This document shows, one piece after another, positions 21,710 through 33,102 of a DNA stretch of 64,000 nucleotides. Under the pieces are notes generated by a model. It saw only the letters and a list, made by a program, of their open reading frames with translations. It did no database searches and had not been told where the DNA came from. This DNA comes from Xiphophorus maculatus. Lineage: Eukaryota > Chordata > Actinopteri > Cyprinodontiformes > Poeciliidae. The stretch spans positions 203,501-267,500 of the forward strand of contig NC_036446.1 in NCBI RefSeq assembly GCF_002775205.1, in the 5' to 3' direction. How positions within the stretch are numbered: position 1 is the stretch's first letter; the number at the start of each line of letters is the position of its first letter. Position numbers and translations under genes: made by a program.

Positions 21710-24597
21710 TTAAATACAATACCATGAAATGGAAAGATTGACCATGTAATGTTCAGGGACTTCCGAGGGATGGCGTGCCTCTCTTCTGAACATGAGGAAG
21801 TTTGGGGAATACTGTGTGGTTATTAGTTTTTTGGTGTGCATCCCAACATCACAGCATCCAAATACTCGTCCCAGGTGTGTGGACGGCCGTCCACAGCCTG
21901 ACTCAGAGCTCTGAAATACACGAAAAGTGTAAGATGTCACACATAACACCTGATTTCTTACAATTAGCCTTATTTTGTAAGTAGTTTAGCAAATACACGT
22001 CTTGTTTTGTGACCTTTCTTTGAAAATGTATAGATTAGAGATAGTACTCACCTTTGAATTGTCCCATTCATTTTTTCAACCAACCCATTGGTTGGGGATG
22101 GTATGGGGAACACAGACTTCGTTTGATATTGAGAATTTTGCACATTTCTTGGTTATGAACAAATAGCTCTGAGAAAATAGATGCATATTTAAACAACATA
22201 TTGAACGAAATAGTGTGAAGGAGGACATTCATTGTGTTAAATTTCTCTAAGACGGCAGTTTTCAAAGTGTGAGGTGCGCCTCCCCTAGGGGGCGCCAGAG
22301 CACTTTAGGGGAGGGAAAAAATAAACCGGAAAAGAAGCTATCTGCTGGCTGTCTTGCGCATAGCGTGCGTAATTGTTTTTTCCTCTGTACGCCTCCGCTC
22401 TTTCATACAGCACGCTCATTTAGCTCGAGATAAATTGTTTAGATGAGCCACAAAAAAAGCTCCACCATTTTGCAACTGTTTAGGTTTTTGATTTATTTTT
22501 TAATTTCAAGGAAATGTGCAACATTTACAGATGTGTTCCAGAGATCTGATCAAAATGTTTATGTTAAGATGTGAAAACACTGTTGGTATCTCAAACATTA
22601 AACTCAGAATCTCAGATGTAACATTTGTTTGAGAAAACGGTTGAAAAATGAGTTTGGGGTTTTTATCATTAGAAAAATGAAAAAAGGTCGTATTTGTCAT
22701 ACAAAGGCCCTGATAAAATAATTAAAATGGGAGGAAATGTTTTAAAATGTTCATGTGTTAAATTTCATTCAGATAAAGTCTCATTTTAAAAGATGAGATG
22801 GTTCTAAAATAAAAGCAGTTAGTTTTGTTGTGGCATTTGTTTGTGTGTGTGTTGATTATGGGGGGGGCAGCAGGCATTGTGCTCCTTGGAGGGGGGCTCA
22901 TACTTTCATACTTTGAAAACCCCTGAGCTAAGAGATTCAAAATAAATACTTACAGAATTAAGTATTTATTTGTCGTCTTTGGTCAGACTGATGCACAAAC
23001 TTAATTATGCATCCTGTGACTTCAGCTGCTGCTTTAGTGTTTAAGCCTGTGGTCACTTCGTCAAATAGTCAATCATGACACAAATATACTTGTGTCCAGA
23101 TTTTGTTTCGGCCAGTTTTCTAATGAGGTCCATCCCAATTAATTCAAAGGGATGGGTAACCTGAAATGAAAGACTTAATAGATTAGTAAATAAACTAAAA
23201 AATAGAACAGGAAAATCTTTGAAAGCAGTATATCATCCATGCATTCATTTTCCTTCGCTTTATCCGGGGTCGTGTCGCGGGGGTAGCAGCTTCATAAGCA
23301 GTATTTTGTCAAGCTAAAATAATATGTTCTCAGTATATTGTAAAATGTTTAGTATAATAAAAATACATTCCTTAATTTTATACATCAACTTGTTCAAAAT
23401 GTAGGCCCTTTGTGAGAACATGGACTGCACTACCATGTAGTCTCACTCATAAAAATGGTTTCTTTTCTTTTTATGGGATGTTCACTGATGGGCGCCGGCC
23501 TGACAGGATGAGACTGACACCTGGGAAAACACAAAAACCAGCAAGAATTTAACACATGCAAAGTTGACATTATTGGACAGTTATAGTTTCATATTGGTAA
23601 AACAAATAAGGCTTACACATTTATTTTCCTAAAATTTAAATCTTGTATTTTTATTACGAAATAAAATTCTTTATTTAGTCCACTGCTTATGTAACACACC
23701 CATTTCTTGATGTCCACAGACATTCCTGGCCAATAAAATCTCCTTGAGACGCATCTGTAGTTTTTATTTGTGCACCTGGCAGGAAGTCAACAAATATTCC
23801 TTCGGCTTCCTCAGCACCTTTAACAACGTTGACCTTTGTTGAGGACAAACTGCCTTTGTGTTTAACGTAGAAGAGGTCATTTCCTTGGAAAAGATAAAGG
23901 ACACCAATAAAAATACGACTGAAGCATGAAATTCTATTATTAAAATACATTTATATTTCTACAAATATGCAAATGTATACTACTACTGAGTTATACATAG
24001 AAGCTGAAACAAGAAGCATGCAACAAACAGAACATGAAGAAAGACATTATCAAATGCATATTTATTTAAAAAGTTGACTTTTGGAGGAAAAACAACGGTG
24101 CTCATTTGAAGGAGTAATGTCTGTGAATTTGTTGACGTAATGGTTTTTATTCACAATTGTCCACTTTGTTAGATTTAGTTTCTTTTATTGATGAATGTAG
24201 AAGTACGGGAATCTTTCTACAACACAACTTAGAAATAGAACTGAGTAAAAGTGTAATTAACATGAATAACAGCTGCAGTCAAGAACATTGTGCGTTATTC
24301 CTGCGTTATAACGTGGAGTAACGTTCCTGTGTGCACACATATTACTGCAGCAGTAAATCAATAACAAAAACATTGAATGTTATCTGTTTTTAGATAACTT
24401 ATGCATTCCACTATTTACTACATATTAAAGTAGAGGTTACCGTCAATGCATCACTCTGGAAGATAAAGATAATTACCTTCAATCTTGTACGACCAGGCTT
24501 TCCTTCCAATGACATATTTTCTTTGCTTCGTTGACTGCGGTGGATATTCGCCTTTAACTTTATAGTTAAAGAGCGTTTCATATTCCACACTGTCCAT
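21710..24597 (-). pseudogene. Decayed integrase gene (Ginger/KRBA2-like), several exons
   Basis: The minus strand starts at ATG 24597: MDSVEYETLFNYKVKGEYPP, an N-terminus typical of KRBA2-like integrases. A donor follows at 24477. A second exon begins at about 23888 (NDLFYVKHKG) and, after a frameshift, reaches FYWPGMSVDIKKW of the zinc-binding region. The integrase core is at about 23165-22985 (ELIGMDLIRKLAETKSG, YICVMIDYLTK, then stops). The later core is at 22265-22070 (KRSLCSPYHPQ) and the C-terminal part at 21949-21760 (WDEYLDAVM and YSPNFLMFRREARHPSEVP in shifted frames). Such enzymes join transposon ends to target DNA. Multiple stops and a hAT insertion make it non-functional. Confidence 0.65.
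22255..22935. mobile_element. hAT-like non-autonomous element inside the integrase remains
   Basis: The left end cggcagttttcaaagtgtg (about 22263) and the reverse complement of the right end (caggggttttcaaagtatg, about 22933) are matching inverted ends of hAT type. Flanking octamers ctctaaga and agctaaga agree at 6 of 8 bases, consistent with an aged 8-bp hAT duplication. The body has no coding capacity. It separates the integrase core from its C-terminal half. Confidence 0.6.
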
Positions 24598-25205
24598 ATT
24601 TATGAAAAGTGTGGAGTTAATGCAATAGTTGGCTTAACTTAAAGCAAAACGTGATGAACAATCTGCCCACCACCTGCACATTTGCATAATTGACTGGAGG
24701 AAAAGCACCACGTGATTTTTGACTTTCTAGAAAACAGCGTATGTGTTTATATTGTAAGGTGCATTGTTAAATGTAATATCTGCAAAATATTTGTAACTTG
24801 GAAAATAAACAGAACATACATTACATAAAGATCATCAAATCAACAGTCATATTTATTATAACCATCTTAGATTTCAAAATATCAAATAATTAATTGCTTC
24901 AAACGATACATAGACAAATAATGACCAACAGTTTCAAAATTCACAGGATTTGCTCATTTTTTCCCCATTTTATGGAGGAACGGATTATTTTAGGCAGCTA
25001 AAAAATATATAAAGATTGTTGCTGAATTAATTTGTTCCCATGTTATGGAGGGGAACAGATTATTTCAGGCAGCTGAAATATCCATTCTCTCCTCCCCCCA
25101 TAACGTTTGGGAATAAAGAGCAACTGTTGCCAAATTCTCAAATATTGTTATGTGTGATAGCCTGTAGTATATTAGAAATTTCCTTACTACAGTAATCTGT
25201 CATAT

Positions 25206-25662
25206 TTTACATTAGAACGGGATTTAACAGAAAGTCTACGCTCTCGTCTTTTCAGGAAGTCTTCATTTTTGTGCCCTGCTTTCAGCCATCCTCTTATATC
25301 AGCAATGAAAAATTATAAAAACACACTAGGTGTTGGAAAACTGTGTTTTGGTGACTGACTTTTATTTCTGTCAGGCGGAAGTGACAAAAGTTGGAAAAAG
25401 ACCGATTCTCTTGGCGTTTAAAATAACAGAAAACAGCGTAAAAAAATCTCGTTTATTTAATTATTTTGACAATTTTGTAAACAACAGCAGCCGATTAAAC
25501 TAAATGTTACAAGCTTGACATGATTAACTGAGTTGTTTCTACCGAGAAATCGATCAGAAGCGCCGTGAGAATGGTCAGATCCGCCTCTCTGGCTGCAATG
25601 CGCGCTCCCGACACAAGGGGGCAGATTTTCACAGGGAACAGAATTTCGCACAAGACCGGTCG
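25206..25662 (-). repeat. Right long inverted repeat of the 8.5-kb element
   Basis: This is the reverse complement of 17172-17627, read from ttagaacgggatttaacag to cgcacaagacc. Just outside it the sequence (ggtcggtctctaac) differs from the left flank (ctactaaaaacct), so the boundary of the repeat is sharp on both sides. Confidence 0.9.
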
Positions 25663-26255
25663 GTCTCTAACTTTACCGAACTGGACCTGAACCTGTCTAA
25701 TCGATCCGAACCGGGCCCGAGTTCTGATCCACCAGCAGTGAATAGTCCGACTCCAGCTGCTGGTTTTCCTCGTGAACAGATTGAATTAGTGGTTCGAATA
25801 TTTCCGGTTAATTTCAGGGTTGAATTATTGCTTTGTAATTGAAAACCATTAATTGACCAAATAAGCAACATTTTTGATAAAACCATTTATGCTGCTAAAT
25901 TATTGAATAAATGGACAAATGAGCGCAATAACATGACTGTAAAGGTGAATGAATAAATAGATTCATAAAGCTACAAATAAATATTTTTTATTTTATTTGG
26001 CTGTCCTGCTGTGAACATTTTCTGGGTTTGGTCAAATCATTTAGAAGCAGAAATTAACCGAGAAAAGCCGCTTCCATCGCTACTGTTAGCGACGTAGCTG
26101 TGCGTCAGATTTACGACTGTACCAGAAACACAGGAATACAAAGGTTCCCCCTTGGGACTGTTTCTTGTAAAAAAACATGTATATATAAATATTGCAATTA
26201 ACTGGGTTACAATATGCAACTCATTAAAATCGATGTAATTAATTACTCTAAATGA
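25663..26255. other. AT-rich stretch between transposon and zinc-finger gene
   Basis: No domain-bearing frame, repeat array or transposon end is visible. It may be intron of the zinc-finger gene if the candidate first exon at 16962 is real. Confidence 0.4.
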
Positions 26256-26553
26256 ATGTCTTCAAATCCCATCTCTATGTTATTATCAACATTCCTGATT
26301 CATTTGTGGATTGTGAAGCAAAGAAGAGAGGAAAGACAGTTCTGTTTGGATTTTAATGGACTGGGAAGTTTGGCCGGGTTCTGTGGTTCACTAAACGTCC
26401 AACATCCTCAGAATGACAAGAAAAAGGTGAGGAGGACCCAGTGGTTCTGTCGCTTGGCCTCCAGGATCTGAGCTGCTGTTGCCTCCATGTTGGATCATTT
26501 GCCAGCAGAAGGTCTGTGGCTCTCCGGGACCTGAACCTCCATCTTTCCCCTGC

Positions 26554-26720
26554 AGTCGATCTGAAGCTGCTGCTGGAAAACGAACCGTTTCTGACAGCTT
26601 GATGATGTCGACGCCTCCATAACCAGATTGGCAGCAAGAAGAGACCATCTGGACAACCAAAGAAAAAACTTTTGGAGACGAACAGCAAGAATCTGAAGTG
26701 GGAAGAAAACGTGTCCAAGG
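26554..26720 (+). CDS. Candidate upstream exon(s) of the zinc-finger gene
   Basis: A good acceptor (tttcccctgcag, ending about 26554) and two donors (aaaag|gtgagg at about 26428, caag|gtgaag at about 26720) lie here. One frame before the second donor reads WQQEETIWTTKEKTFGDEQQ and onward, an acidic, glutamine-rich text common in linkers ahead of finger arrays. A stop lies just before it in the same frame, so the exact exon start is unclear. Another open frame ends at the first donor (26256-26427). Which of these is used needs transcripts. Confidence 0.35.
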
Positions 26721-27101
26721 TGAAGAAAGCAGGAAGTAGAGCCAAAACATCCAGAACTTAACTGGAGACGACGACCAATCTGGATGTGTAGATCTGCTGG
26801 TCCATCAACTCTCCAAACGTCTTGATGATGAAGAATCAGCAGAGAAATGTTTCCTCCATTAATCTGTTAATGTGATCTTTGAAAATGTATTCTGTCTGTA
26901 AAACCACTGCTGGTTTAGATTTTTGATTTTGATAATGAAAGGAGAGTTTAATAAATAAGATGATCAGCGTCTGGTCTAGAAGGGAGCCGATCTCATTCGG
27001 GTTTCCTCTTTGTTTTTGGGGTTAAATATCGGTCCAGATACGACTTGTTTTCTTCTCCATGTAGATTCTAACGCATTCAAATGTTGTTTATTTGTGTTCA
27101 G

Positions 27102-27917
27102 CAGAAACGTAAAGGGAAAGCGAGGTCAAAGGGTCACCGCTGTCTGCTGTGTAGTAAAACCTTCCAGTCAGCTGAGAGGCTGAAGGCCCACCAGATCGTC
27201 CACAGTGAGGAGAGACCACACATCTGCAGCGACTGCGGCGCCTCCTTCAAGGTGTTGAACTCCCTGAAGCTCCATCAGCGGATTCACACCGGAGAAAAAC
27301 CGTACGGCTGTGTGGAGTGCGGAGCGTCCTTCTCCGTGTCCAGCAGTCTGAAGAAACACCAGCGGCTGCACACGGGAGAGAAACCCTACAAGTGTGACGA
27401 GTGTGGGAAGTGTTTCGCTGAGTCCAGCGCCTTGACGGTCCACAGACGCACACACACGGGTGAGAAACCGTATCAGTGTGACGTGTGTGGGAAGGGATTT
27501 AAAACATTGTCTGAGGTGAAACAGCACCGGATCCACCACACCGGAGAGAAACCCTTCTGGTGTCACCAGTGTGACAAACGTTTCGTCACCAAGCAGGCTC
27601 TCCAGACCCACCAGGTCATCCACTCAGACCTGAAACCGTTCATCTGCGGCGAGTGCGGAGAAGCCTTCAAGCTGGCCGTCTCCCTGAGGCGCCACCAACG
27701 AGTTCACGCCGGGTATCAGTGTGACGCCTGCGGGGAGATATTCGCCACGGCGCTGATCCGAGCCAATCACAAGCGCAGCCACAAGTGGCTGGACGTGCTG
27801 CAGCGCAACTGGCGTCTCCGGAAGCTCCAGATGATGTCCGCCGGACACGGTGTGGTTCCAGGACAGACTGGACCACCCAGGGATCTAGCTGTGAAAAGAG
27901 ACTGGACTGAGTCATGA
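27102..27917 (+). CDS. C2H2 zinc-finger protein, finger-bearing terminal exon
   Basis: The exon encodes eight C2H2 fingers in tandem. Counted from the in-frame ATG at 27081 they span about residues 21-41, 49-69, 77-97, 105-125, 133-153, 161-181, 189-209 and 214-234. Fingers 2 to 6 are joined by TGEKP-type linkers; the joins around fingers 1-2, 6-7 and 7-8 are atypical, the last being only four residues (AGYQ). Each finger has C-X2-C and H-X3-H ligands. A basic KRKGKARSK stretch precedes them. Such proteins bind DNA in the nucleus and usually regulate transcription; the target is unknown. An acceptor (tgtgttcag|cag) at 27101-27104 suggests upstream exons; a start at 27081 is the alternative. 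The C-terminal 40 residues have no domain. It lies tail-to-tail with tppp3. Confidence 0.88.
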   Translation, partial: QKRKGKARSKGHRCLLCSKTFQSAERLKAHQIVHSEERPHICSDCGASFKVLNSLKLHQRIHTGEKPYGCVECGASFSVSSSLKKHQRLHTGEKPYKCDECGKCFAESSALTVHRRTHTGEKPYQCDVCGKGFKTLSEVKQHRIHHTGEKPFWCHQCDKRFVTKQALQTHQVIHSDLKPFICGECGEAFKLAVSLRRHQRVHAGYQCDACGEIFATALIRANHKRSHKWLDVLQRNWRLRKLQMMSAGHGVVPGQTGPPRDLAVKRDWTES

Positions 27918-28105
27918 ACAGAACCGGCCAGCTGCATCCCAAAGGCTTCATGTCTGCCGTCCGTCAGCCGGACCAACAGGAACCTGAAGGAAGGTCAGAG
28001 GTCATCTTGTCTTCAGGAAGATTCTTTTGGTTTTTACTTGATGAACTTGAATAATCTGATTTCCTGCTGCAAATATTGAAGAAGTTATGTTTCTGTAGTT
28101 TTCAG

Positions 28106-28111
28106 AATAAA
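28106..28111 (+). terminator. Polyadenylation signal of the zinc-finger gene
   Basis: AATAAA about 190 bases after the stop codon at 27917, followed by GT-rich text (gttttgttg). It is a suitable cleavage signal for a short 3-prime UTR. Confidence 0.6.
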
Positions 28112-28239
28112 GTTTTGTTGCATCAAACGATTTTCTGTTGAGTCATCACTTCCTGGTGGAGTTTGGACCACTTCCTGTTTTCTGTGGTGCATCATGGTCT
28201 TGCTGTTAATGTTTCCTCACTGCTCAGTTCAGCTTCAAT

Positions 28240-28545
28240 TCTCTAGATCGCTTAAGGCGGTCAGGATCGTTTAAGGTGGTCTGGATTGTTAAGGCGGTCT
28301 GGATCAGTTAAGGTGGTCTGGATCGGTTAAGGCGGTCTGGATCAGTTAAGGTGGTCTGGATTGTTAAGGCGGTCTGGATCAGTTAAGGGGTTCTGGATTG
28401 TTAAGGTGGTCAGGATCGTTTAAGATGATCTGGATCGCTTAAGGTCCAGACCACCATCGGTAAAGGTGGTCTGGGTTGTTTAAGGTGGTCTGGATCGTTT
28501 TTGGTGGTCTGTATGGGTTAAGGGGGTCTGGATTGTTATGGTGGT
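28240..28545 (+). repeat. Minisatellite of about 20-bp units
   Basis: About fifteen units of the type ggatcgtttaaggtggtct, with variants cag/cgt and c/t, lie between the 3-prime ends of the zinc-finger gene and tppp3. Unit length varies from 18 to 21 because of small deletions. It is non-coding. Confidence 0.9.
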
Positions 28546-29140
28546 CTGCTGGTTTCCTGAACGTCAGTCAGAGCTTCTGGACCTTCAGCAGCTTCAGGTT
28601 TTCATTTTGTTTCATTTCTTCCTTATTGGGTTTTAGTTGGACTCATGGAAATGGAGCAGATTTAACATCCTGCGTTATTGAAGCATTTTTACTGAAACAT
28701 TTACAGATTTTTCTTTTTTTGATTAGTTGCATTTACTTTTCAAACACAATTATTTCAATAAAGAATCAAGTAAAGGTCTGAATGAACCCAGAGTCTGGTT
28801 ATTTCTTCTAAATACAACAATGTTTCACAAAAAATGAGCAAACATAGAATTATCTGACAGCATTAAAATGTTTGAGTTTAATCTCTTCTTTAGTGCAACA
28901 TGGATTAACCTGTTGTAGCTTATCTCTGCCACGAGGGGGCGCCACACACCTGCAAACTGTTTGTTGCTGTTGGACATTTTTCTACCAGAATAAATAATTT
29001 CCTCTTGGAATATTTAATTTTTTAGATTTTTGAGCTTCTAATTTATATGATGTTAGTTAAAATCATCTGAAAATGTTTTTTTCTCCAACTCAACATTTTC
29101 TATTCAGCTCAGAAATCTAACAGTGATTTAATAAATCATA
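28546..29140. other. Intergenic stretch, tail-to-tail gene interval
   Basis: No gene or RNA is seen. A short gccacgagggggcgccac motif near 28928 resembles ends of small fish repeats. Several AATAAA words occur on the plus strand (28757, 28990). Confidence 0.4.
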
Positions 29141-29167
29141 TTTTCATGAACCCCATTGGATGTGAAG

Positions 29168-29173
29168 TTTATT
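29168..29173 (-). terminator. tppp3: Polyadenylation signal of tppp3
   Basis: AATAAA on the minus strand, about 165 bases after the tppp3 stop codon, followed by cttcacatcc. It is the first such signal downstream of the gene. Confidence 0.6.
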
Positions 29174-29334
29174 ACAGGAAGGAGACATTGTGAAACAACC
29201 TAGAAGCTCTAAATGTTGTTTATTAATTCCTGGTTCCACCAGCAGGTGGCCCGGAGTTCTGTTCAGCTCCCTCCATGCAGGGTTTGGTCCAGTCCCAGAG
29301 GACTTCTTCTGAGCTTCCAGCAGGGGGCGTCTCC

Positions 29335-31183
29335 TCACTTGTCGGCGTCCTTCACCTTGCTGTCGTACGTTCCGGCGTCCTTGTACGCGTTCACGTAGCC
29401 CGTGTGCTCCACCAGGTCTTCGCGGCCTTCGCGGCCTTTGCCCCGGCCGCTGTCGTCGAAGCGCTCCTTGTGGGAGCCGGTGTAGCGGGACGTGTCCGTC
29501 AGACGGTCCACCGTTGCCGTCTTCGCCACTTTCTGAGGGACACAGAGAGGACAGGAAGGAAATCGGGGGACAAGTGCAGCTACTTCCTGTCTGCTCCGCA
29601 GAATGCGACATAAAAGTTAGGAGTTCCTGACGAAGATGAATTTGATCAGAAATATTTAAATAAAAATCAAGATTTCAAAAACACTTCAATACTCATGATT
29701 CTAAGTGAAAGACAGATTATGAAGAACCCGATCCAACAGCGAATGACTGTTTGGTTAAAAAGCAGCAACTAAAGTCAGTCAGTTGGAGGATCTTACGATG
29801 AAGCATCGTCTCTTCCGACATTATTGAGTCTCCCAGTTTAACGTAGATAGAAAACGTGTGTAGAGCGGCCTTAACGCCCGGCTCACACGGTTCACATCAT
29901 CCCATTTCCTCCTTCCACCATCTCAAAGACACTCCGATTATCAGTTTTAAAGTTAGTATGAGGAGATTTTCCTGCCGTGTGTTCAGAGTTTCAACATGTG
30001 GGATCATCTTGACCTGATATTGCAGCGTGAGAGAACGCCGCTTGTTGAATGTGACATTTAGCCAATCAGAAAGCGAGGTGATGGAAACACTGAGGAGAAA
30101 CACAAAAGATAAAACAACGTGGAGGAGCAGAAAGTCCAGTGGACGTTGGAGACGTCTTTGTATCTTTTTGTCCATTAAAAATAGTACACAAACTGCTTTC
30201 TCCTAGTCGGCCATCTTTGTTTACTCTGAGCTCATGTTGGGTCTCGAGAGATGATCTCACCTGGATGTTTTTGAGTGAAAAGGGTTTTTGTGTGAAGAGC
30301 TCCTACCATGAGGCTCAACGTCACACAGTACGACCAAACCTGCTACATCCAGGAAGCTTTATGGCTGCAGGGCGCTGGGGGGTGGAGCTTAGGTTTGAAC
30401 ATCGTCTGATGGTTTCTAAATCTTGCAAGTGAACCAGCTGGACGCCTTGAGGTTTATTCCAGTCTTTGTGATAAATTTTGTTTCATTAGCAGTTCAGTGA
30501 TTTTCCTCTGAACATCTTTTATTCTCAGAAAGTCAGATTAGCAGAAGCTAATCGAGGGTCGGACACTTTCTGCTCTAAACTCGCCTGATCCAGAGTTTCT
30601 AGAAGCCTTCAGTCGGAAACAGAAACTAAACGAGATTCAACTGAACAGGAAACGTCTCCACGAAGGCTCACCGTCACGCCGACGTTGGTCGGCTCTTGGC
30701 CCTCCACCAGCTTGTGAATGGACTGCAGCGCCGCCTCTTTACTTTGACCTTTGAACCTCTTGGGAGCCAGTTCTTCCAGCGCCTGCTGGAACTCCTTGTA
30801 GGTGATGACCCGAGCTGACCTCTGTCTACAAGACACAGAGATATTCCATCAACAACCTTCATCTCAGACCTTCACCAGAACCTGTATTCACTCCAGAACC
30901 TCCAATGGATCCAGCGCCAAACTGAATCTGCTGCTTGTTCATGAGCCATGAGAGGAAACCCTGACCCGATGTGGATCCGCTGCAGAAAAACTCACTTCAC
31001 TTTGGAGAAGACGATGTCCACGTCGGTGCCGGTGACGCTCTTCCCGTCAATGACCCGGCAGTCCTTGCACAGCTTGGCCCAGGCCTTCCCGGTCAGCTCC
31101 CTGCCGCTCGCCTTCGTGTCTCCGTAGACGGAGAACCTCTTGAAGGCCACGAAGAGCGGCTCCGCGTCTGAACTGACCGCCAT
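29335..31183 (-). CDS. tppp3: Tubulin polymerization-promoting protein family member 3
   Basis: Three coding exons: 31183-30996, 30825-30672 and 29532-29335. They join in frame to 179 residues (human TPPP3 has 176). The first encodes [20 protein letters not shown] and the rest of the p25-alpha core. The second has [20 protein letters not shown] and [11 protein letters not shown]. The third has the highly conserved [19 protein letters not shown], then the C-terminal [15 protein letters not shown]. The protein binds tubulin and stabilises or bundles microtubules in the cytoplasm. The long N-terminal extension of TPPP1 is missing, which supports TPPP3 (or TPPP2). A splice acceptor lies 14 bases before the ATG, so the 5-prime UTR is split. 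Synteny with zdhhc1 favours tppp3. Boundaries fit GT-AG at every junction. Confidence 0.94.
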
Positions 31184-31197
31184 GATGAGACGACTCC

Positions 31198-32347
31198 TGA
31201 AGAAGAACAAAGGTCAGTCAACGCACCGTCACTATGAACATTTACATGTGAAAACTGTGGAACAGAACCCGGCTGACAACAGGAAGTAGGCAGAAGATCT
31301 CAGAAATCAACAAAGCATTCCATAACAGATCAGAACCAAAGACTCCATCAGTCTAGAAACAGTTCAAGAACCAGAACCGTCTCTAAGGTCTCCAGAGAAC
31401 CACAGAAGAACCATGGTCCTCACCCGGGCCAGAACCTCCTACAGCTGAACGTCCGACGGTCAGTTCTGGATCTTCAGGGAAATCCTCCAGCTCTAAAATC
31501 TGACGCCTCCATCTTGTTTCCATCTGGTGAAGAAGGAAGTTGCTCTCAGTGTCTTCGGAGGTTTTTGTGTCGTTTCCTTCAGTGGTTCTTGGTGCAGCGC
31601 CCCCACAGGCCAGGAGGGGAACAGGTTGGTTTGGGTCAGAACCACAGCAGCTGGAGGTGGAGCAGATGATGGAGTTCTGGGTCCAGTAGAACCGGGTCGA
31701 CCGGACTGAAGGAGGAAAACATCCTGAGTCGAAGCCGCTGACCAGAACAGAACCTCTCTGCAGCCTTCTGAACCAAATGGACCTCTTCACCACTTCACCA
31801 GAACTATATGGACCCTTCCTTCCCCACATTAAATGACATCATATTGATGCAGATTCATGACCTCTGACCTCTGCAGACTAATTCATGAGTTATAGAACGT
31901 CAAAGCTGTAGAGTTGGGCTAAGAAGGTAAAGATGGACATCAGAGCACTGGACCAGAGATCCTCCAGGTTTACTGGAGCCCTGAAAGGAGAGTGGAACTG
32001 GACCGAGACCAGAACCCAGCAGAAATTTGTGATCATAAAAATCAACCTGCAGGTCGGATTCAAAATAATAAATCATCAATAAAATCCTTCCGGCTGTTTT
32101 GCTGCAGTGATAATGTTGTATGATGGCAACCACACACACTCACACACTCTCTCTCACACACACACACCCACAGTTTTAATCCAGTTTTCTTTGCAGGTCT
32201 CAAGCAGTAAGATGCTTGACTAAGCAGCAGTTCTGAGGTCCGACCCGGTTTCTGGAGACCAGAACCCAGCAGGTCTACCAGGAAATCCTTTCAAGGTAAA
32301 AGCTTCAAAAACTAAAACAGAGTTTCCCAGAAGGTCAAAGTTCAAAC
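31198..32347 (-). other. tppp3: tppp3 5-prime UTR intron
   Basis: The interval runs from the donor after 32348 to the acceptor just before the ATG exon (ttcttcttcag). It contains a short CA-rich patch at about 32130-32166. The 148-codon open frame at 31383-31829 has no domain and looks like chance. Confidence 0.45.
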
Positions 32348-32450
32348 CTGAGCTCCTTGATGTCTCACGTCCTCCTGCGTCTGTCTCCGTCTGTCCTCTG
32401 GTCCGAGGCGCGCTCCGAGGCGCTTGTTATCGTCTGTTTACCTCGTCGCC
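32348..32450 (-). promoter_or_regulatory. tppp3: Putative non-coding first exon and promoter of tppp3
   Basis: Minus-strand sequence ending ggagctcag|gtttgaa at 32348 is a plausible donor. Upstream (32400-32520) the sequence is GC-rich with cgcgctccgaggcgc, a tgacgcc-like word and purine-rich runs, in contrast to the AT-rich flanks. The exact start site cannot be read. Confidence 0.4.
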
Positions 32451-33100
32451 ATGACGCCAGCCTGTCCCACATCAGGGGAGGGGCAGCGAGGCAGAGGAGG
32501 AAGAGGAGGAGGACGAAGCCGGGCAGCTCCCAGTGCTTCAGGTCAGAGGTCAACACACACACACATTCCCTTAATGAAGCCACAGTGAGGCACAACAGAT
32601 TCAAACTGATGGAAACATGATCAGGTCAGAGGTCACATTCTGCTCCTAGTGAGGCAGAAGCAATCAATAATCAATCAGTTTGATTATCTGCTCCATCATC
32701 AGTCAGCAAAAAAACAACCAGGATGTTTGTAAACTGGAACATAAACTTCTGTTTCTCAGTGGGAAATTGAAGCTCTTGAACTTCCTGGATGTCCCACAGC
32801 TGTTGCTGTTTGTGTGGCCATTGCCATGACGACCATGGTCCACATCCAGCCAGACAGAACCAGCAGCTCCTGATAGACCGACGACTGTAAACATGCCAAT
32901 GTGAGAGAAAACGTGTTGGTGATATATTGGCAGAAAAAATCAATAATAATAATTACTGATCAAATATCCAGTTAATTATTGAACCAATCAATCGCTGTAA
33001 ACACCTGATAAGCTTCGTTTTATCCATCTACAGCTGCTATCTTAGCTAGCTAAGCTCATGTGCTCCAGTGTCTGTCTGGATGTACTCCAGTACCTCAACC
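32451..33100. other. Intergenic stretch upstream of tppp3
   Basis: There is a short CA run at about 32552-32562. Otherwise no repeat or gene is recognised. Possible distal promoter of tppp3. Confidence 0.35.
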
Positions 33101-33102
33101 TA

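Larger units (their letters stand above)
17172..25662 (-). mobile_element. 8.5-kb DNA transposon with long terminal inverted repeats, Ginger/KRBA2-like
   Basis: Two nearly identical inverted segments of about 455 bp (17172-17627 and 25206-25662) bound this unit. They differ at only a few positions, for example aacgagg against aacgaga. Between them, on the minus strand, are fragments of a split retrovirus-type integrase gene. The unit also contains a 2.5-kb repeat (17640-20195) and a hAT-like element (22263-22935) that inserted later, leaving a core of about 5.3 kb. Ginger elements are cut-and-paste transposons carrying an integrase of this type; the family name is inferred from the integrase text and the terminal repeats. 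No clean short target duplication is visible. The decayed gene with nearly identical ends suggests a non-autonomous copy moved recently. Confidence 0.65.

Noticed and set aside
27168-27976. Minus-strand frames opposite the zinc-finger exon
   Set aside because: Shadows of the finger-coding strand; no domain and no splice signals.
31383-31829. 148-codon minus frame in the tppp3 5-prime UTR intron
   Set aside because: No domain, no splice context joining tppp3, and composition like its intron.
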